A stretch of DNA of 41,023 nucleotides from Shackletoniella antarctica (GTDB lineage Bacteria; Cyanobacteriota; Cyanobacteriia; Phormidesmidales; Phormidesmidaceae). Positions 23,141-32,174 of this stretch are shown here, piece after piece. How positions within the stretch are numbered: position 1 is the stretch's first letter; every line of letters starts with the position of its first letter. The position numbers were made by a program, and so were the translations under genes. The notes under the pieces are model-generated. The model made no database searches and was not told where the DNA came from. It worked only from the letters and a program-made list of their open reading frames with translations. The DNA lies in assembly GCA_003241845.1 (NCBI GenBank), contig QBMN01000015.1, forward strand, positions 1 through 41,023, written 5' to 3'.

Positions 23141-25582
23141 TTATCCTCCACCTCTCTCCGCCTGCCACACTGCTTCCAGCGTAAACGGCAGCGCGGCGGC
23201 TTCCACCGAGATTGAGCCAATTCCCCAGGCCACCAGGTCGGCAATTAGCTCGGGGTGGCGCACCGGGGCCTGACCGCAGATCGAGCACAGCAGGCCGCAG
23301 CGGCGGGCCTCTTGCACTAGGTGGCCCATGGCCAGGCGCACCACCGGGTGGCGCTCGTCGTAGGCGCTGGCCATGATCGGCTGGTCGCGGTCGACCGCCA
23401 GCAGCAGCTGGGTGAGGTCGTTAGAGCCGATCGCAATCCCCTGTACCCCGGCCTGGGCGTAGGCGGGCAGCAAAAACAGCACCGAGGGCACCTCCGCCAT
23501 GATCCACAGGGCAAAGCCATTGTGGTCGGTGAGGCCAGCCCGCTGAATCAGCGGTTGGCAGGCAATCACTTCTTCGACGGTGCGCACAAAGGGCAAAATC
23601 AGCTGAATGTTGGCGTGCCCTGCCCGCTGTAGGGTGGCTAAGGCCGCTAGCTCGACCTCAAACAGGCGGCTGTCGATGTCGTAGCTGAGGGTGCCCCGCA
23701 GGCCCAGCATGGGGTTGGGTTCTACCGGCGGGCTACCCGCTAGGCCCTGCCATTCGTGCGATCGCAGATCTAGGCTCCGGTAGCGCAGCGGCTTCGGCCC
23801 CAGGGCCTGCAAAATTGGCTCTAGCTGCTGCACAATCCGCCCCTGGAGCTCGGCCTCCTGGCCCCGGTTGACCCAGTCCCAGGGGTGGCGGCCTTCTAGA
23901 ATATCGAGCAGCAGCCACTCAGAGCGCAGTAGCCCCACCCCAGCGACATCCTCTAATGGAAGGGTTTCGAGCCGCCGGGTTTGGCTCAGATTGATCATCA
24001 CCTGGGTGGTCAGCCGCTGGTAGCGCCCCCGCTGCTCAGCGGAGAGAGGGCCGTTGGCGGCAGTGGGGTCAGTTTGAAACTGGGCCAAGACGGCCTGAAA
24101 CTGGTGATGTTGAGCGGCCTCTTCGCTGAGGCCATAGATCACCCCGCGATCGCCATCGAGCCAGAGCACCATGCCATCGTCTAAAAGCTGAGTGGCCAGG
24201 GGTGCCCCCACCACCGCTGCAATGCCCATCTCTCGGGCCAAAATAGCCGCATGGCAGGTGGCCCCGCCTCGCTCAGTAACAATGCCCCGCACAGATCCTA
24301 GCTGCAAGAAAGCATCGGGCTGGAGGTCGGGCAAAACCACCACACAACCCGGCGGCAGCGGCCTGGGCAAAGTTTGAGAGTCTTTGGCCACCACCGCCAC
24401 GCCCTGAATTCGCCCCGACGACGCCCCAATGCCCTGTACCACGGTGCTGGCCAAGGGCGACAGCGCTGGCTGGCTGCGGCGCGGTGGGCGCGATGCTGGG
24501 CTGAGCCCCGTGGCGTTATACCAGGGGTCGGCCTGGGTGATCACCAGGGTGGGCTGGGCCGGGTTGGCGCTGGGATACAGCAGCCACTCTAGGCGCACGC
24601 TGGCGGTGCCCAACGCCTCTTGAGCCGCACTGCCAATGGCCAAAAAATGAGCCAGCTGGGCGCTGTTGAGACGGGGCGATAACTCCGGGCGATCGCGCCG
24701 CACCACTTGAATAGGCTGGGCCATCACCTCCTGATAGCTGCGGTACCGAGAGGCCGGCATCAACTGGTAGCGACGCTCCTGAAACCCCGCCTCCCAGGTG
24801 GCGGTAGCCACCTTGCCCTGACTGATCCAGCAGCGGGCCGGAATCGCCTCGCCCTGGCTGAGGGCTAGCCCCAGCCCCTCGACGAGGGTCAGGGCAGATT
24901 GCCCCTGGGAGAGGGTCAACGTACCCGACAGCAGCGCTGGGTATATCGGCATCACCAGCGTGGCCAGATTTAGCTCATGCAGTCGCTGTCCGTAAGCCTG
25001 CCAAACGACCAGACAGCGCGCCGTCAGCGCCTGGCTCCAAAACTGGGGCAGCACCTGGGGCAAGGCGCTCAAATCGGCCTCGATTTGGGCTGGCAGCAGA
25101 CCGGCTGCCGACGGATATTTTTTTTCGGTGGCCTCTGCCCCACCGAGCCAGAGGGAGGCCCGCAGCATCCAGGCCGGGGGCATAAATTCTGCGATTTCTG
25201 GGGTTGGCTGCCAGTCTGCCGAGGTCGGAGTTACCCCTGGAATGGCTCGCATGGCCTGCTGCCACCGCTGACTGATCTGCTGCAGAGCCTTAGATTCGCC
25301 CTTAGATTCGCCCTTAGATTCGCCCTTAAATTCGCCCTTAAACTGGCCCTCAAATTCGCTCTCAAATTCGCCGTAGCGAAGGTGATGATCAGTGGCAGCT
25401 AGCTGCTGACCCCTGGACTTCACGATTTGCCCTAGGCAGTGGTGCCAGGCGGCTGCCGTCAGCACCCATCCCTGGGCCACGGGCAGCCCCTGCTGCTTCA
25501 GCACGCCCAGATTATAGGCCTTGTGGCCAACGGCGCACAGATCAGCCCCATCTAGCTCATCCAGAGATCGAAGCCAGGTCAT
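23141..25582 (-). CDS. PEP synthase-like protein with degenerate ATP domain
   Basis: The 813-residue protein has the central phosphohistidine domain (GIVTERGGATCHAAILAREMGIAAVVGAP, H444) and the C-terminal PEP-binding barrel with LLRSEWLLLD, LGLRGTLSYD, GIAIGSNDLTQLLLAVDRD and the catalytic CGQAPVRHPEL. The N-terminal ATP-grasp half is strongly changed: the usual VRSSATAEDLP motif is absent (MLRASLW stands there) and the glycine loop reads EGLGLALSQGEAI. ATP-driven PEP synthesis therefore looks doubtful. A 28-residue Gly/Glu/Lys/Ser repeat lies at about 71-98. ATG 25582 starts the conserved MTWLRSLDELDG. It may be a regulatory or partner-dependent phosphotransferase. Confidence 0.85.
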   Translation of the reverse strand: MTWLRSLDELDGADLCAVGHKAYNLGVLKQQGLPVAQGWVLTAAAWHHCLGQIVKSRGQQLAATDHHLRYGEFESEFEGQFKGEFKGESKGESKGESKALQQISQRWQQAMRAIPGVTPTSADWQPTPEIAEFMPPAWMLRASLWLGGAEATEKKYPSAAGLLPAQIEADLSALPQVLPQFWSQALTARCLVVWQAYGQRLHELNLATLVMPIYPALLSGTLTLSQGQSALTLVEGLGLALSQGEAIPARCWISQGKVATATWEAGFQERRYQLMPASRYRSYQEVMAQPIQVVRRDRPELSPRLNSAQLAHFLAIGSAAQEALGTASVRLEWLLYPSANPAQPTLVITQADPWYNATGLSPASRPPRRSQPALSPLASTVVQGIGASSGRIQGVAVVAKDSQTLPRPLPPGCVVVLPDLQPDAFLQLGSVRGIVTERGGATCHAAILAREMGIAAVVGAPLATQLLDDGMVLWLDGDRGVIYGLSEEAAQHHQFQAVLAQFQTDPTAANGPLSAEQRGRYQRLTTQVMINLSQTRRLETLPLEDVAGVGLLRSEWLLLDILEGRHPWDWVNRGQEAELQGRIVQQLEPILQALGPKPLRYRSLDLRSHEWQGLAGSPPVEPNPMLGLRGTLSYDIDSRLFEVELAALATLQRAGHANIQLILPFVRTVEEVIACQPLIQRAGLTDHNGFALWIMAEVPSVLFLLPAYAQAGVQGIAIGSNDLTQLLLAVDRDQPIMASAYDERHPVVRLAMGHLVQEARRCGLLCSICGQAPVRHPELIADLVAWGIGSISVEAAALPFTLEAVWQAERGGG
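25290..25373. repeat. 12-bp tandem repeat inside the PEP synthase-like gene
   Basis: Seven 12-bp units stand in tandem, three identical (TTAGATTCGCCC, 25290-25325) and four progressively changed (TTAAATTCGCCC, TTAAACTGGCCC, TCAAATTCGCTC, TCAAATTCGCCG). On the coding strand they give GESK/GEFK-type four-residue repeats. The gradient of change suggests growth from the 25290 side. Confidence 0.95.
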
Positions 25583-26010
25583 GCAGAAGAGAGGATGAGT
25601 AACCCTCACGCAACCGTGGCTGAGGGAGGTGAATAAATGACTGTTCTCAAGATTAAATGCTATCTACAACAGCATTACCCCTCGCTAGGAGCTGGGCAAT
25701 GGCTTGTCTTTTCAATCCAGGGCACGAGCGCCTCATCACTGGTTTGTAGAATTTGTATCTTATAGTTACCGATTCTACGCGATTGAGATTCTGCGAAACG
25801 GCAATCGGCCTCAATATGCGCTCCAGGTTCCTTAGTTTTACCCACGACTTGGCCCTACACCTTGGCCAACAATAGACCCAAAGGAATAAACCCAGAAGGG
25901 TTGCTCTCGGCCCATCCCCTCAGGGGTATGACAATGATCGAGGGCCGCGATCGCAATTCAAAAATAGTCCTACGCACCAAGTCTATGCACCAAATCTATG
26001 CACCAAATCT
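25583..26010. other. Intergenic region between PEP synthase-like gene and comFC-like gene
   Basis: These 428 bp between divergent genes hold no convincing reading frame. Promoters for both sides should lie here. Near the right end, three 13-bp tandem units run into the next start codon. No RNA fold was recognised. Confidence 0.5.
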
Positions 26011-26016
26011 ATGCAC
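25978..26016. repeat. 13-bp tandem repeat over the comFC-like start
   Basis: CAAGTCTATGCAC (25978-25990) is followed by CAAATCTATGCAC twice (25991-26003, 26004-26016). Each unit carries an ATG. Because 13 is not a multiple of three, the three ATGs fall in three different frames; only the last one (26011) opens the long gene. This could affect translation start efficiency. Confidence 0.93.
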
Positions 26017-26775
26017 CGATTATTGCCGGCAGCGTTAATTAACCAGGGGCAGCAGCAGTTGCTCGGCCTGTTTCTGGCGAACCACTGCCCTCTTTGCCAG
26101 CGGTCTACCCCAGCGGCCCTGTGCCCCAGCTGCTGCCGTCAGGTGCGTCAGTGCCAGAGCGTTGCCCCCTGCGATCGCAGCCAGCCGGGCCTGTCGGTAG
26201 TTAGCTGGGGGCGCTACGAGGGCGGCCTGCGTCAGCTAATCGGCAGCCTTAAATACGATGGCCACAAAGATATCGCTCAGTTTTTGGGCACCGAGCTGGG
26301 GCAAACCTGGCTAGATCAGCGGCCTGCCCTGCCGCGATCGCCCCGTCCGACAGCGATCGTGCCGATTCCCCTGCACCCCACCAAGCTTCAGCAGCGGGGG
26401 TTTAACCAGGCTGACTTAATCGCCCGCTGGTTTTGTCGGCTCGCCCAGCTGCCCCTTTACAGCCAGGGTCTGCTGCGGGTACAGGCCACCCAGGCCCAGC
26501 ACAGCCTGGGCTACGGCGATCGCCAGCGCAACCTGGCCCAGGCCTTTGCCGTCGCCCCCGGCCAGGTCAACCAGCTGCGAAACACCACCGTGTGGCTAAT
26601 TGACGATATCTTTACCACCGGTGCCACCGCCCAATCAGCCGCCCAAACCCTGCGCCGCAGCGGTATTTCTGTCGGTGGCGTTTGCACCGTAGCTCGAGCG
26701 ATCGCGTGGTCTGACGCCGCTTCTGAGACTAGCCCTGCTGAGACCGGCCCTGCCAATATCTCGGCCCTGGGGTAG
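26011..26775 (+). CDS. comFC: ComF/ComFC family phosphoribosyltransferase-like protein
   Basis: ComFC-like proteins combine a zinc finger with a phosphoribosyltransferase fold and are needed for natural DNA uptake in several bacteria. The 254-residue protein has paired cysteines CPLCQRSTPAALCPSCC (about 29-45), SLKYDGHKDIAQFLG, the substrate region IVPIPLHPTKLQQRGFNQAD, and the PRPP loop VWLIDDIFTTGATAQSA. A Ser/Ala/Glu-rich tail of about 25 residues follows. The start is the third of three repeated ATGs; an internal start is less likely since the zinc finger begins soon after. Confidence 0.92.
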   Translation: MHRLLPAALINQGQQQLLGLFLANHCPLCQRSTPAALCPSCCRQVRQCQSVAPCDRSQPGLSVVSWGRYEGGLRQLIGSLKYDGHKDIAQFLGTELGQTWLDQRPALPRSPRPTAIVPIPLHPTKLQQRGFNQADLIARWFCRLAQLPLYSQGLLRVQATQAQHSLGYGDRQRNLAQAFAVAPGQVNQLRNTTVWLIDDIFTTGATAQSAAQTLRRSGISVGGVCTVARAIAWSDAASETSPAETGPANISALG

Positions 26776-26894
26776 ATTTGCGCCGCCGCCCCCTGGGCGA
26801 TGGCAGTGCCAGGCAATGTTAATAATTCTTTGCCATTGCCTTATCAGCAGACGACTGGACTAGTATAAATCTAAAAAAATTATTAACAGTTTCT

Positions 26895-27104
26895 ATGAAC
26901 CCCCATCTTCTGCGGCACCTATGGTCTTTGGTAGAGCGCTCCCAGAGCAGCCACCTTTTAGCCTTAGATGACAACAGCCTGGCGTGCTGGCTGCTAGAGC
27001 AGTTCTCCGGGCAGCAGCACATTGACCCTGCCGAAACCGATCAGCTCCATCACTACATTCGCGCCAAAATCCCCCTCATTCGCGACCTAGCGCAGGAAAG
27101 ATAG
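26895..27104 (+). CDS. Small conserved cyanobacterial protein of unknown function
   Basis: This 69-residue protein begins MNPHLLRHLWSLVERSQSSH, continues LLALDDNSLACWLLEQF and ends DQLHHYIRAKIPLIRDLAQE. It looks entirely helical, with no membrane segment or cysteine motif. Its composition and even pattern suggest a real gene, and I recall similar small proteins in other cyanobacteria, but no function. An AT-rich promoter-like stretch (26860-26890) precedes it. Confidence 0.7.
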   Translation: MNPHLLRHLWSLVERSQSSHLLALDDNSLACWLLEQFSGQQHIDPAETDQLHHYIRAKIPLIRDLAQER

Positions 27105-27229
27105 GTTATTTCGACTCGCCCACAACTGCTGTGACAAAAGTATTTAAGGATGGATCCTGCTGGTGACTACTTAGTTATCTAAATCTGGATCTCCCCCCGG
27201 CATCTTGTTGCCTGTGATACAAAATGAAA

Positions 27230-27280
27230 ACTCAAACCGTTGGAGTGTTAAGCAAGTGCAACACTCCGACGGTTTTGAGT
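27230..27280. terminator. Long hairpin ahead of the amino-acid transporter operon
   Basis: A stem with arms 27230-27249 (ACTCAAACCGTTGGAGTGTT) and 27260-27280 pairs over about 19 positions with a short bulge, loop of ten bases, and is followed by AAAAAC rather than T. It may stop transcripts from the upstream 69-residue gene, in the minus direction as well, or act in the leader of the transporter mRNA. Confidence 0.6.
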
Positions 27281-27343
27281 AAAAACATCAGCCGGTTCGG
27301 GTATAAATTTTGCAATGTTTTTTACGTGAGTGAGGATTGATTC

Positions 27344-28399
27344 ATGCGTAAGTTGGGTTTACTCGCAGCTGCCCTAGGGCTAACTCTAGCCGCCTGCGGT
27401 GGCGCCACCACCACCACCGATGGCGACGAGGGTGCAACCTCTTCAGGCGGTGGCCGTCTAGATGTAGTGAAAAGCCGAGGCCAGCTTATCTGTGGCGTTG
27501 ATGGCGGCATTCCAGGCTTCAGTTTTGTCGATGAGAGCGGTACCTATATGGGGCTCGACGTAGATGTTTGCAAAGCCGTAGCGGCTGCTGTGCTAGGTGA
27601 TGCCGAGGCGGTAGAGTACCGTCGCCTTGACTCGACCGAGCGCTTTACCGCTCTCTCTGGGGGTGAGGTAGATGTGCTCTCCCGCAACACCACCTGGACC
27701 ATCAGCCGCGACACCAGCGTGGGCCTTGAGTTTGCGCCCACCACCTTCTTTGACGGTCAGGGCATGCTGGTGAAAACCGACAGCGGCATCACTAGCCTAG
27801 AAGATTTCGCTGGCAAAGCCATATGCGTTGAAACTGGCACCACCACCGAGCTCAACCTGACGGACCAAATGCGCCAGCTCACCGTTGATTTTGAGCCAGT
27901 GGTGTTTCAGGATGCCGACGCGGCCTACGCCGCCTATTCCGAAGGCCGCTGCGAGGGCATGACCTCCGACAAATCGCAGCTAGTGGCTCGCCGCAGCACC
28001 CTGCCCAACCCCGACGAGCACGTTCTGCTCGAAGTCACCATGTCAAAAGAGCCGCTGGGGCCTGTAACCACCAACAACGACTCCGCCTGGTTCGATGTGG
28101 TCAAGTGGACCACCTATGGCCTGATTCAGGCTGAAGAATTTGGCATCACCGCCGACAATGTGGCTACCTTTGAGGGCACTGATAACCCCGACATTGCCCG
28201 CTTCCTGGGCCAAGAAGGCACCCTGGGCACCGACATGGGTCTACCCAACGACTTTATGGCGCAGGTGATCGCCCAGGTGGGTAACTACGGCGAGATCTAC
28301 GAGCGCAACGTGGGCGCTGACTCTGAGTTTGCCCTCGAGCGCGGCCAAAATGCGCTGTGGACTGAGGGCGGTCTCATGTACTCTCCCCCCTTCCGCTAG
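27344..28399 (+). CDS. natF: Amino-acid ABC transporter substrate-binding lipoprotein (NatF/AapJ type)
   Basis: Captures amino acids in the periplasm for the permeases encoded next. The 351-residue protein opens with a lipoprotein signal MRKLGLLAAALGLTLAAC (lipid-modified C18), a Thr/Ser/Gly-rich tether (20-37), then the family 3 solute-binding fold: GQLICGVDGGIPGFSFVD, MGLDVDVCKAVAAAVLGD, DVLSRNTTWTISRD, KAICVETGTTTELNL and GRCEGMTSDKSQLVA. This matches the AapJ/BztA group with broad specificity; in Anabaena the N-II system uses NatF with NatG, NatH and BgtA for acidic and neutral amino acids. A terminator follows before natG. Confidence 0.92.
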   Translation: MRKLGLLAAALGLTLAACGGATTTTDGDEGATSSGGGRLDVVKSRGQLICGVDGGIPGFSFVDESGTYMGLDVDVCKAVAAAVLGDAEAVEYRRLDSTERFTALSGGEVDVLSRNTTWTISRDTSVGLEFAPTTFFDGQGMLVKTDSGITSLEDFAGKAICVETGTTTELNLTDQMRQLTVDFEPVVFQDADAAYAAYSEGRCEGMTSDKSQLVARRSTLPNPDEHVLLEVTMSKEPLGPVTTNNDSAWFDVVKWTTYGLIQAEEFGITADNVATFEGTDNPDIARFLGQEGTLGTDMGLPNDFMAQVIAQVGNYGEIYERNVGADSEFALERGQNALWTEGGLMYSPPFR

Positions 28400-28504
28400 A
28401 GAACAGGGCTATCTAGAGCTGATTACCCAGCAATGGGGAGAGAATTTCTCCCCTCTGGATCTTGCTTGACCTTGCTCACCTCAGGTCGAGATCAGAAACT
28501 CTCT

Positions 28505-28531
28505 AAAGGCGCAGTCGGGATGCGCCTTTTT
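28505..28531 (+). terminator. Intrinsic terminator between natF and natG
   Basis: Arms AAAGGCGCA (28505-28513) and TGCGCCTTT (28521-28529) with a seven-base loop and a run of five T at the end make a textbook intrinsic terminator. Lying inside a transporter operon, it probably lets more binding protein than permease mRNA be made. Confidence 0.85.
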
Positions 28532-28639
28532 CATAAATCCTTGTAACAAATTGAACTTTTCTTGACATCCCTCTTAGATTATTTTGCTTAAAGCTTTTGT
28601 ACTGAGCTTTTGCACTGAACCTAGCGCAGGTATTTACAG

Positions 28640-29818
28640 ATGGCCCACGACAGCGGCGGCAAGTCCTTTGACCTGAAGGCAATGCTGCGGGATGAACGAT
28701 TCTGGAAGATTGCCTTTCAGGTGATTACGTTAATCGTCGTTATTGCTCTGCTGAGCTTTTTTCTGGGCAACCTCAACCGCAACCTGTTGCAGCAGGGGCG
28801 CGCCTTTAGCTTTAACTTTTTGCTCAGCCAGGCGGGTTTTAGCATTGGCGAAAGCCTGATTCAGTACCTCCCCACTGACCCCTACTGGCGAGCGCTAATG
28901 GTGGGGTTGGGCAATACCCTGACCCTGGTAGCTGGCGGCATTGCCCTGACTACGCTGCTGGGGGTCGTGGCTGGGGTGTCCAGTTTCTCTAAAAATTGGC
29001 TGGTGCACAAGCTCAGTCGGCTGTACGTGGGGCTGGTTCGCAACATTCCGCTGCTGCTACAGCTGTTTTTCTGGTATTTCGCCATCTATGGGGCTCTGCC
29101 CCAGCCTGAGGAGCAGATCAATGTGCTGGGGCTGGCCTTCTTAAATAACCGTGGGGTTTATATTCCCTGGGCGAGCAGTGCGGTGCTGGCAGTGCTGGGC
29201 ATTGCGGCGACGGTGGGGGCGGCGATCGCCGCCCTCTGGCTCTGGCAGTGGCGCACCAAAATTCGCATTGATACTGGCGTCGGCGGTCAGGCCCAGTTGA
29301 CCGCTCTGGCGGTGCTGGGGCTGGTGTGGCTGGCGATTATTACCCTGGGCATGAACTGGACGGTTCCTGAAGGCGTCGAAGGGGGTGGTGTAACTGGCGG
29401 GCTGCGGCTATCGCGGGAATACGTAGCGGCCCTGAGTGCCCTGGTGTTTTATACCTCGGCCTTTGTGGCCGAAATTGTGCGGGCGGGCATTCAGTCGGTG
29501 TCGAAGGGCCAGTGGGAAGCGGCCCGTACCCTGGGGCTAAATGCGGGCATGGTGATGCGGCTGGTGGTGTTTCCCCAGGCGATGCGGGTGATTATTCCGC
29601 CGATGAATAGCGAGTACATGAACCTGACTAAAAACACCAGCCTGGCCTTTGCGATCGCCTTCCCCGAGATGTATTCCATCGCTACCACCACCTACAACCA
29701 AACCGGTCGCCCGGTAGAAGTGTTTGTGGTGCTGATGGCCACCTACCTGATTCTTTGCCTACTCATCACCCTGGTGATGAACCAGCTCAACCGCACTGTG
29801 CAGTTTAAGGAGCGCTAA
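28640..29818 (+). CDS. natG: Amino-acid ABC transporter permease (NatG/AapQ type)
   Basis: One of two inner-membrane permeases of the transporter. The 392-residue protein has about eight hydrophobic helices. The C-terminal permease core carries the EAA loop as EAARTLGLNAGMVMRLVVFP then AMRVIIPPMNSEYMNLTKNT, which contacts the ATPase. The long N-terminal part and the extra loop between the two halves are typical of the AapQ/BztB/NatG group, as against short HisQ-like permeases. It ends 3 bp before natH, so the two are translated together. Confidence 0.92.
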   Translation: MAHDSGGKSFDLKAMLRDERFWKIAFQVITLIVVIALLSFFLGNLNRNLLQQGRAFSFNFLLSQAGFSIGESLIQYLPTDPYWRALMVGLGNTLTLVAGGIALTTLLGVVAGVSSFSKNWLVHKLSRLYVGLVRNIPLLLQLFFWYFAIYGALPQPEEQINVLGLAFLNNRGVYIPWASSAVLAVLGIAATVGAAIAALWLWQWRTKIRIDTGVGGQAQLTALAVLGLVWLAIITLGMNWTVPEGVEGGGVTGGLRLSREYVAALSALVFYTSAFVAEIVRAGIQSVSKGQWEAARTLGLNAGMVMRLVVFPQAMRVIIPPMNSEYMNLTKNTSLAFAIAFPEMYSIATTTYNQTGRPVEVFVVLMATYLILCLLITLVMNQLNRTVQFKER

Positions 29819-29821
29819 GCC

Positions 29822-31039
29822 ATGACCTCTGCAACCCCTGATTCTTTCTCATCTGCACGCCCCGATGCGATCAGTCTAGGCCCCGTGGCCTGGGCTAAAA
29901 AGAACCTGTTCAGCGACTGGTTTAACAGTGTGCTCACCGTAGTGATTGTGACCACCTTTGGCTCGGGTCTCTTTCGCCTAGTGTCGTGGGCCTTGACCAC
30001 CGCCCAGTGGGGGGCAATTCCCAACAACTTTGGCCTGTTTATGACCGGCACCTTTCCCTCAGCGCTTTACCCGCGCATTTGGGCGCTGCTGGCGATTGTT
30101 TGTGGCCTAGCCGGTTTGTCGTGGGGGGTGCTGGGGCGCAATGTCTCGACGCTATTTAGCCGCAGCGTGCTGATTGGTCTAGCCGTAGTGTGCGCCTTTA
30201 TCATTCTGTTTCCGCCCACTCGACCTAGCTCCCTCAAGCTGTTGCCGATGGTCGCTTTAGTCGCGGTGGCGGCGGCGGCAGGGCGGCAGGTGGCGCGCAA
30301 ATTTCCGGGGGTAGGCCAACTGCTCTCGTTGGCCTGGTTTTTGTCGTACTTTGTAGCCCTATGGCTGATTGGCGGCGGTCTAGGATTGACCCGCGTGTCT
30401 ACCAACGACTGGGGCGGTCTGGTACTGACCCTGTTTACGGCGGTGAGCGGCATTGCCCTGTGCTTTCCGCTGGGGCTGCTGCTGGCCTTGGGGCGGCGCA
30501 GCGCTCTGCCGATCGTGCGGTGGCTGTCGACGGGCTACATTGAGCTGGTGCGGGGGGTGCCGCTGGTGGCTCTGCTGTTCATGGGCCAGGTGATGATTCC
30601 GCTGTTTTTGCCCCTGGGGTCGCGGCCCGATCGCATCTTGCGGGCGATCATTGCCCTAGCTCTGTTTAGCGCCGCCTACCTGGCCGAAAACGTGCGGGCA
30701 GGGTTGCAGGCGGTGCCCCGTGGCCAAAACGAGGCAGCGGCTTCCCTGGGGCTAAATACCCCCATGACACTGGGCTTTATCGTGCTGCCCCAGGCGTTAA
30801 AAATTGCCATTCCGGCGATCGTGGGTCAGTTTATTAGCCTGTTTCAAGACACCACGCTGCTGTCAATTGTGGGCTTGGCAGAGCTTTTGGGTATTGGCAA
30901 GTCAATTCTGGCGAATCCTACCTACCTGGGTCGCTATGCCGAAGTCTATCTATTTTTAGCGGTCATTTTCTGGTTCTTTTGCTACGCCATGTCGTTGGCC
31001 AGCCGTAAAATTGAGGAAAAGCTCAATACCGACCACTAA
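29822..31039 (+). CDS. natH: Amino-acid ABC transporter permease (NatH/AapM type)
   Basis: The partner permease of natG. The 405-residue protein has an N-terminal half with four or five helices (for example SVLTVVIVTTFGSGLFRLV and LWALLAIVCGLAGLSWGVLG) and a conserved permease half with YIELVRGVPLVALLFM, AENVRAGLQAVPRGQNEAAA, and the EAA loop EAAASLGLNTPMTLGFIVLP followed by IVGQFISLFQDTTLLSIVG. It matches the AapM/BztC/NatH group. The ATPase gene follows after 249 bp, longer than expected for tight coupling, so it may have its own promoter. Confidence 0.92.
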   Translation: MTSATPDSFSSARPDAISLGPVAWAKKNLFSDWFNSVLTVVIVTTFGSGLFRLVSWALTTAQWGAIPNNFGLFMTGTFPSALYPRIWALLAIVCGLAGLSWGVLGRNVSTLFSRSVLIGLAVVCAFIILFPPTRPSSLKLLPMVALVAVAAAAGRQVARKFPGVGQLLSLAWFLSYFVALWLIGGGLGLTRVSTNDWGGLVLTLFTAVSGIALCFPLGLLLALGRRSALPIVRWLSTGYIELVRGVPLVALLFMGQVMIPLFLPLGSRPDRILRAIIALALFSAAYLAENVRAGLQAVPRGQNEAAASLGLNTPMTLGFIVLPQALKIAIPAIVGQFISLFQDTTLLSIVGLAELLGIGKSILANPTYLGRYAEVYLFLAVIFWFFCYAMSLASRKIEEKLNTDH

Positions 31040-31288
31040 AATGTCGCTTAAATATCTCTGCGTGTAACAGTTAACAGTCTGGAATCTCGAAACCCCCTAG
31101 GGTTAAGGAAAACTAGCACTATTCGCCTGTTATGAACCTTATCCAAGTCCAGAGGTGGAGTTCTGCCCGCGGGAAAACCACAGATCCCGAGCTGAACTTG
31201 GTATACAAGGTGTCTCAAGCTTTGTGATTTGTTGTTTATGCGTCGTTAACGGCCTAACTGAAAGGCTAAATTTAAGAGGAAAACGTTC

Positions 31289-32068
31289 ATGACACAGTTT
31301 CAGACGGAGCAGCCATCGGCTCACCACATGACCGCCGAGCCAGTCATCGTCGCCCGCGACGTGGAAAAATGGTACGACAACGGCTTCCATGTGCTTAAAG
31401 GCGTTAGCATGACCGTCTACAGAGGCGAGGTGCTGGTGGTGATGGGGCCGTCTGGTTCGGGCAAATCAACCTTTATTCGCACCTTTAATGCCCTAGAGCC
31501 TTACCAAAAGGGCAGCATTGAGGTTGACGGCATCACCATTTCCCACGATCTCAAAAATATCGAGGCCATCCGCCGCGAAGTGGGCATGGTGTTTCAGCAG
31601 TTCAACCTGTTTCCTCACCTAACGGTGTTGCAAAATGTTACCATGGCCCCGATTTGGGTACGCCGCTGGCCCAAGGCCAAGGCCCAAGAAGTGGCCATGC
31701 AGCTGCTAGAGCGGGTGGGCATTTTAGAGCAGGCTCACAAGTTTCCCGGTCAGCTGTCGGGGGGGCAGCAGCAGCGGGTGGCGATCGCCCGTTCCCTAGC
31801 CATGCAGCCCAAGGTGATGCTGTTTGACGAGCCCACCTCAGCCCTCGACCCCGAGATGGTGCGCGAGGTGCTCGACGTCATGCGCGGCCTGGCCGACTCA
31901 GGCATGACCATGGTGTGCGTCACCCACGAAGTTGGCTTTGCCCGCGAGGTTGCTGATCGCGTGGTGCTAATGGATGGCGGCTACCTGGTCGAAGAAAATA
32001 CGCCCCAAGAGTTCTTTAGCAACCCCCAAGAAGATCGTACTCAAAAGTTTCTCTCTCAAATTTTGTAG
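31289..32068 (+). CDS. bgtA: Amino-acid ABC transporter ATP-binding protein (BgtA/AapP type)
   Basis: Powers the transporter. The 259-residue ABC ATPase has Walker [11 protein letters not shown]-loop [20 protein letters not shown], signature [16 protein letters not shown], Walker [16 protein letters not shown] and the switch His in VCVTHEVGF. It belongs to the polar amino-acid (GlnQ/HisP) group. In Anabaena the equivalent BgtA serves both the NatFGH and the basic amino-acid systems; here it sits with the nat genes. ATG 31289 follows AAGAGGAAAACG. Confidence 0.93.
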   Translation: MTQFQTEQPSAHHMTAEPVIVARDVEKWYDNGFHVLKGVSMTVYRGEVLVVMGPSGSGKSTFIRTFNALEPYQKGSIEVDGITISHDLKNIEAIRREVGMVFQQFNLFPHLTVLQNVTMAPIWVRRWPKAKAQEVAMQLLERVGILEQAHKFPGQLSGGQQQRVAIARSLAMQPKVMLFDEPTSALDPEMVREVLDVMRGLADSGMTMVCVTHEVGFAREVADRVVLMDGGYLVEENTPQEFFSNPQEDRTQKFLSQIL

Positions 32069-32174
32069 CGCACTGCCCAAAAACTCCGGTGCCCGGTCGT
32101 TGGCGACAAAGTTCCAGCATCCGTAATGCAAACTTAAGGGGTAGGCCACGGCATTTACCCACAGGTTAAATTCT

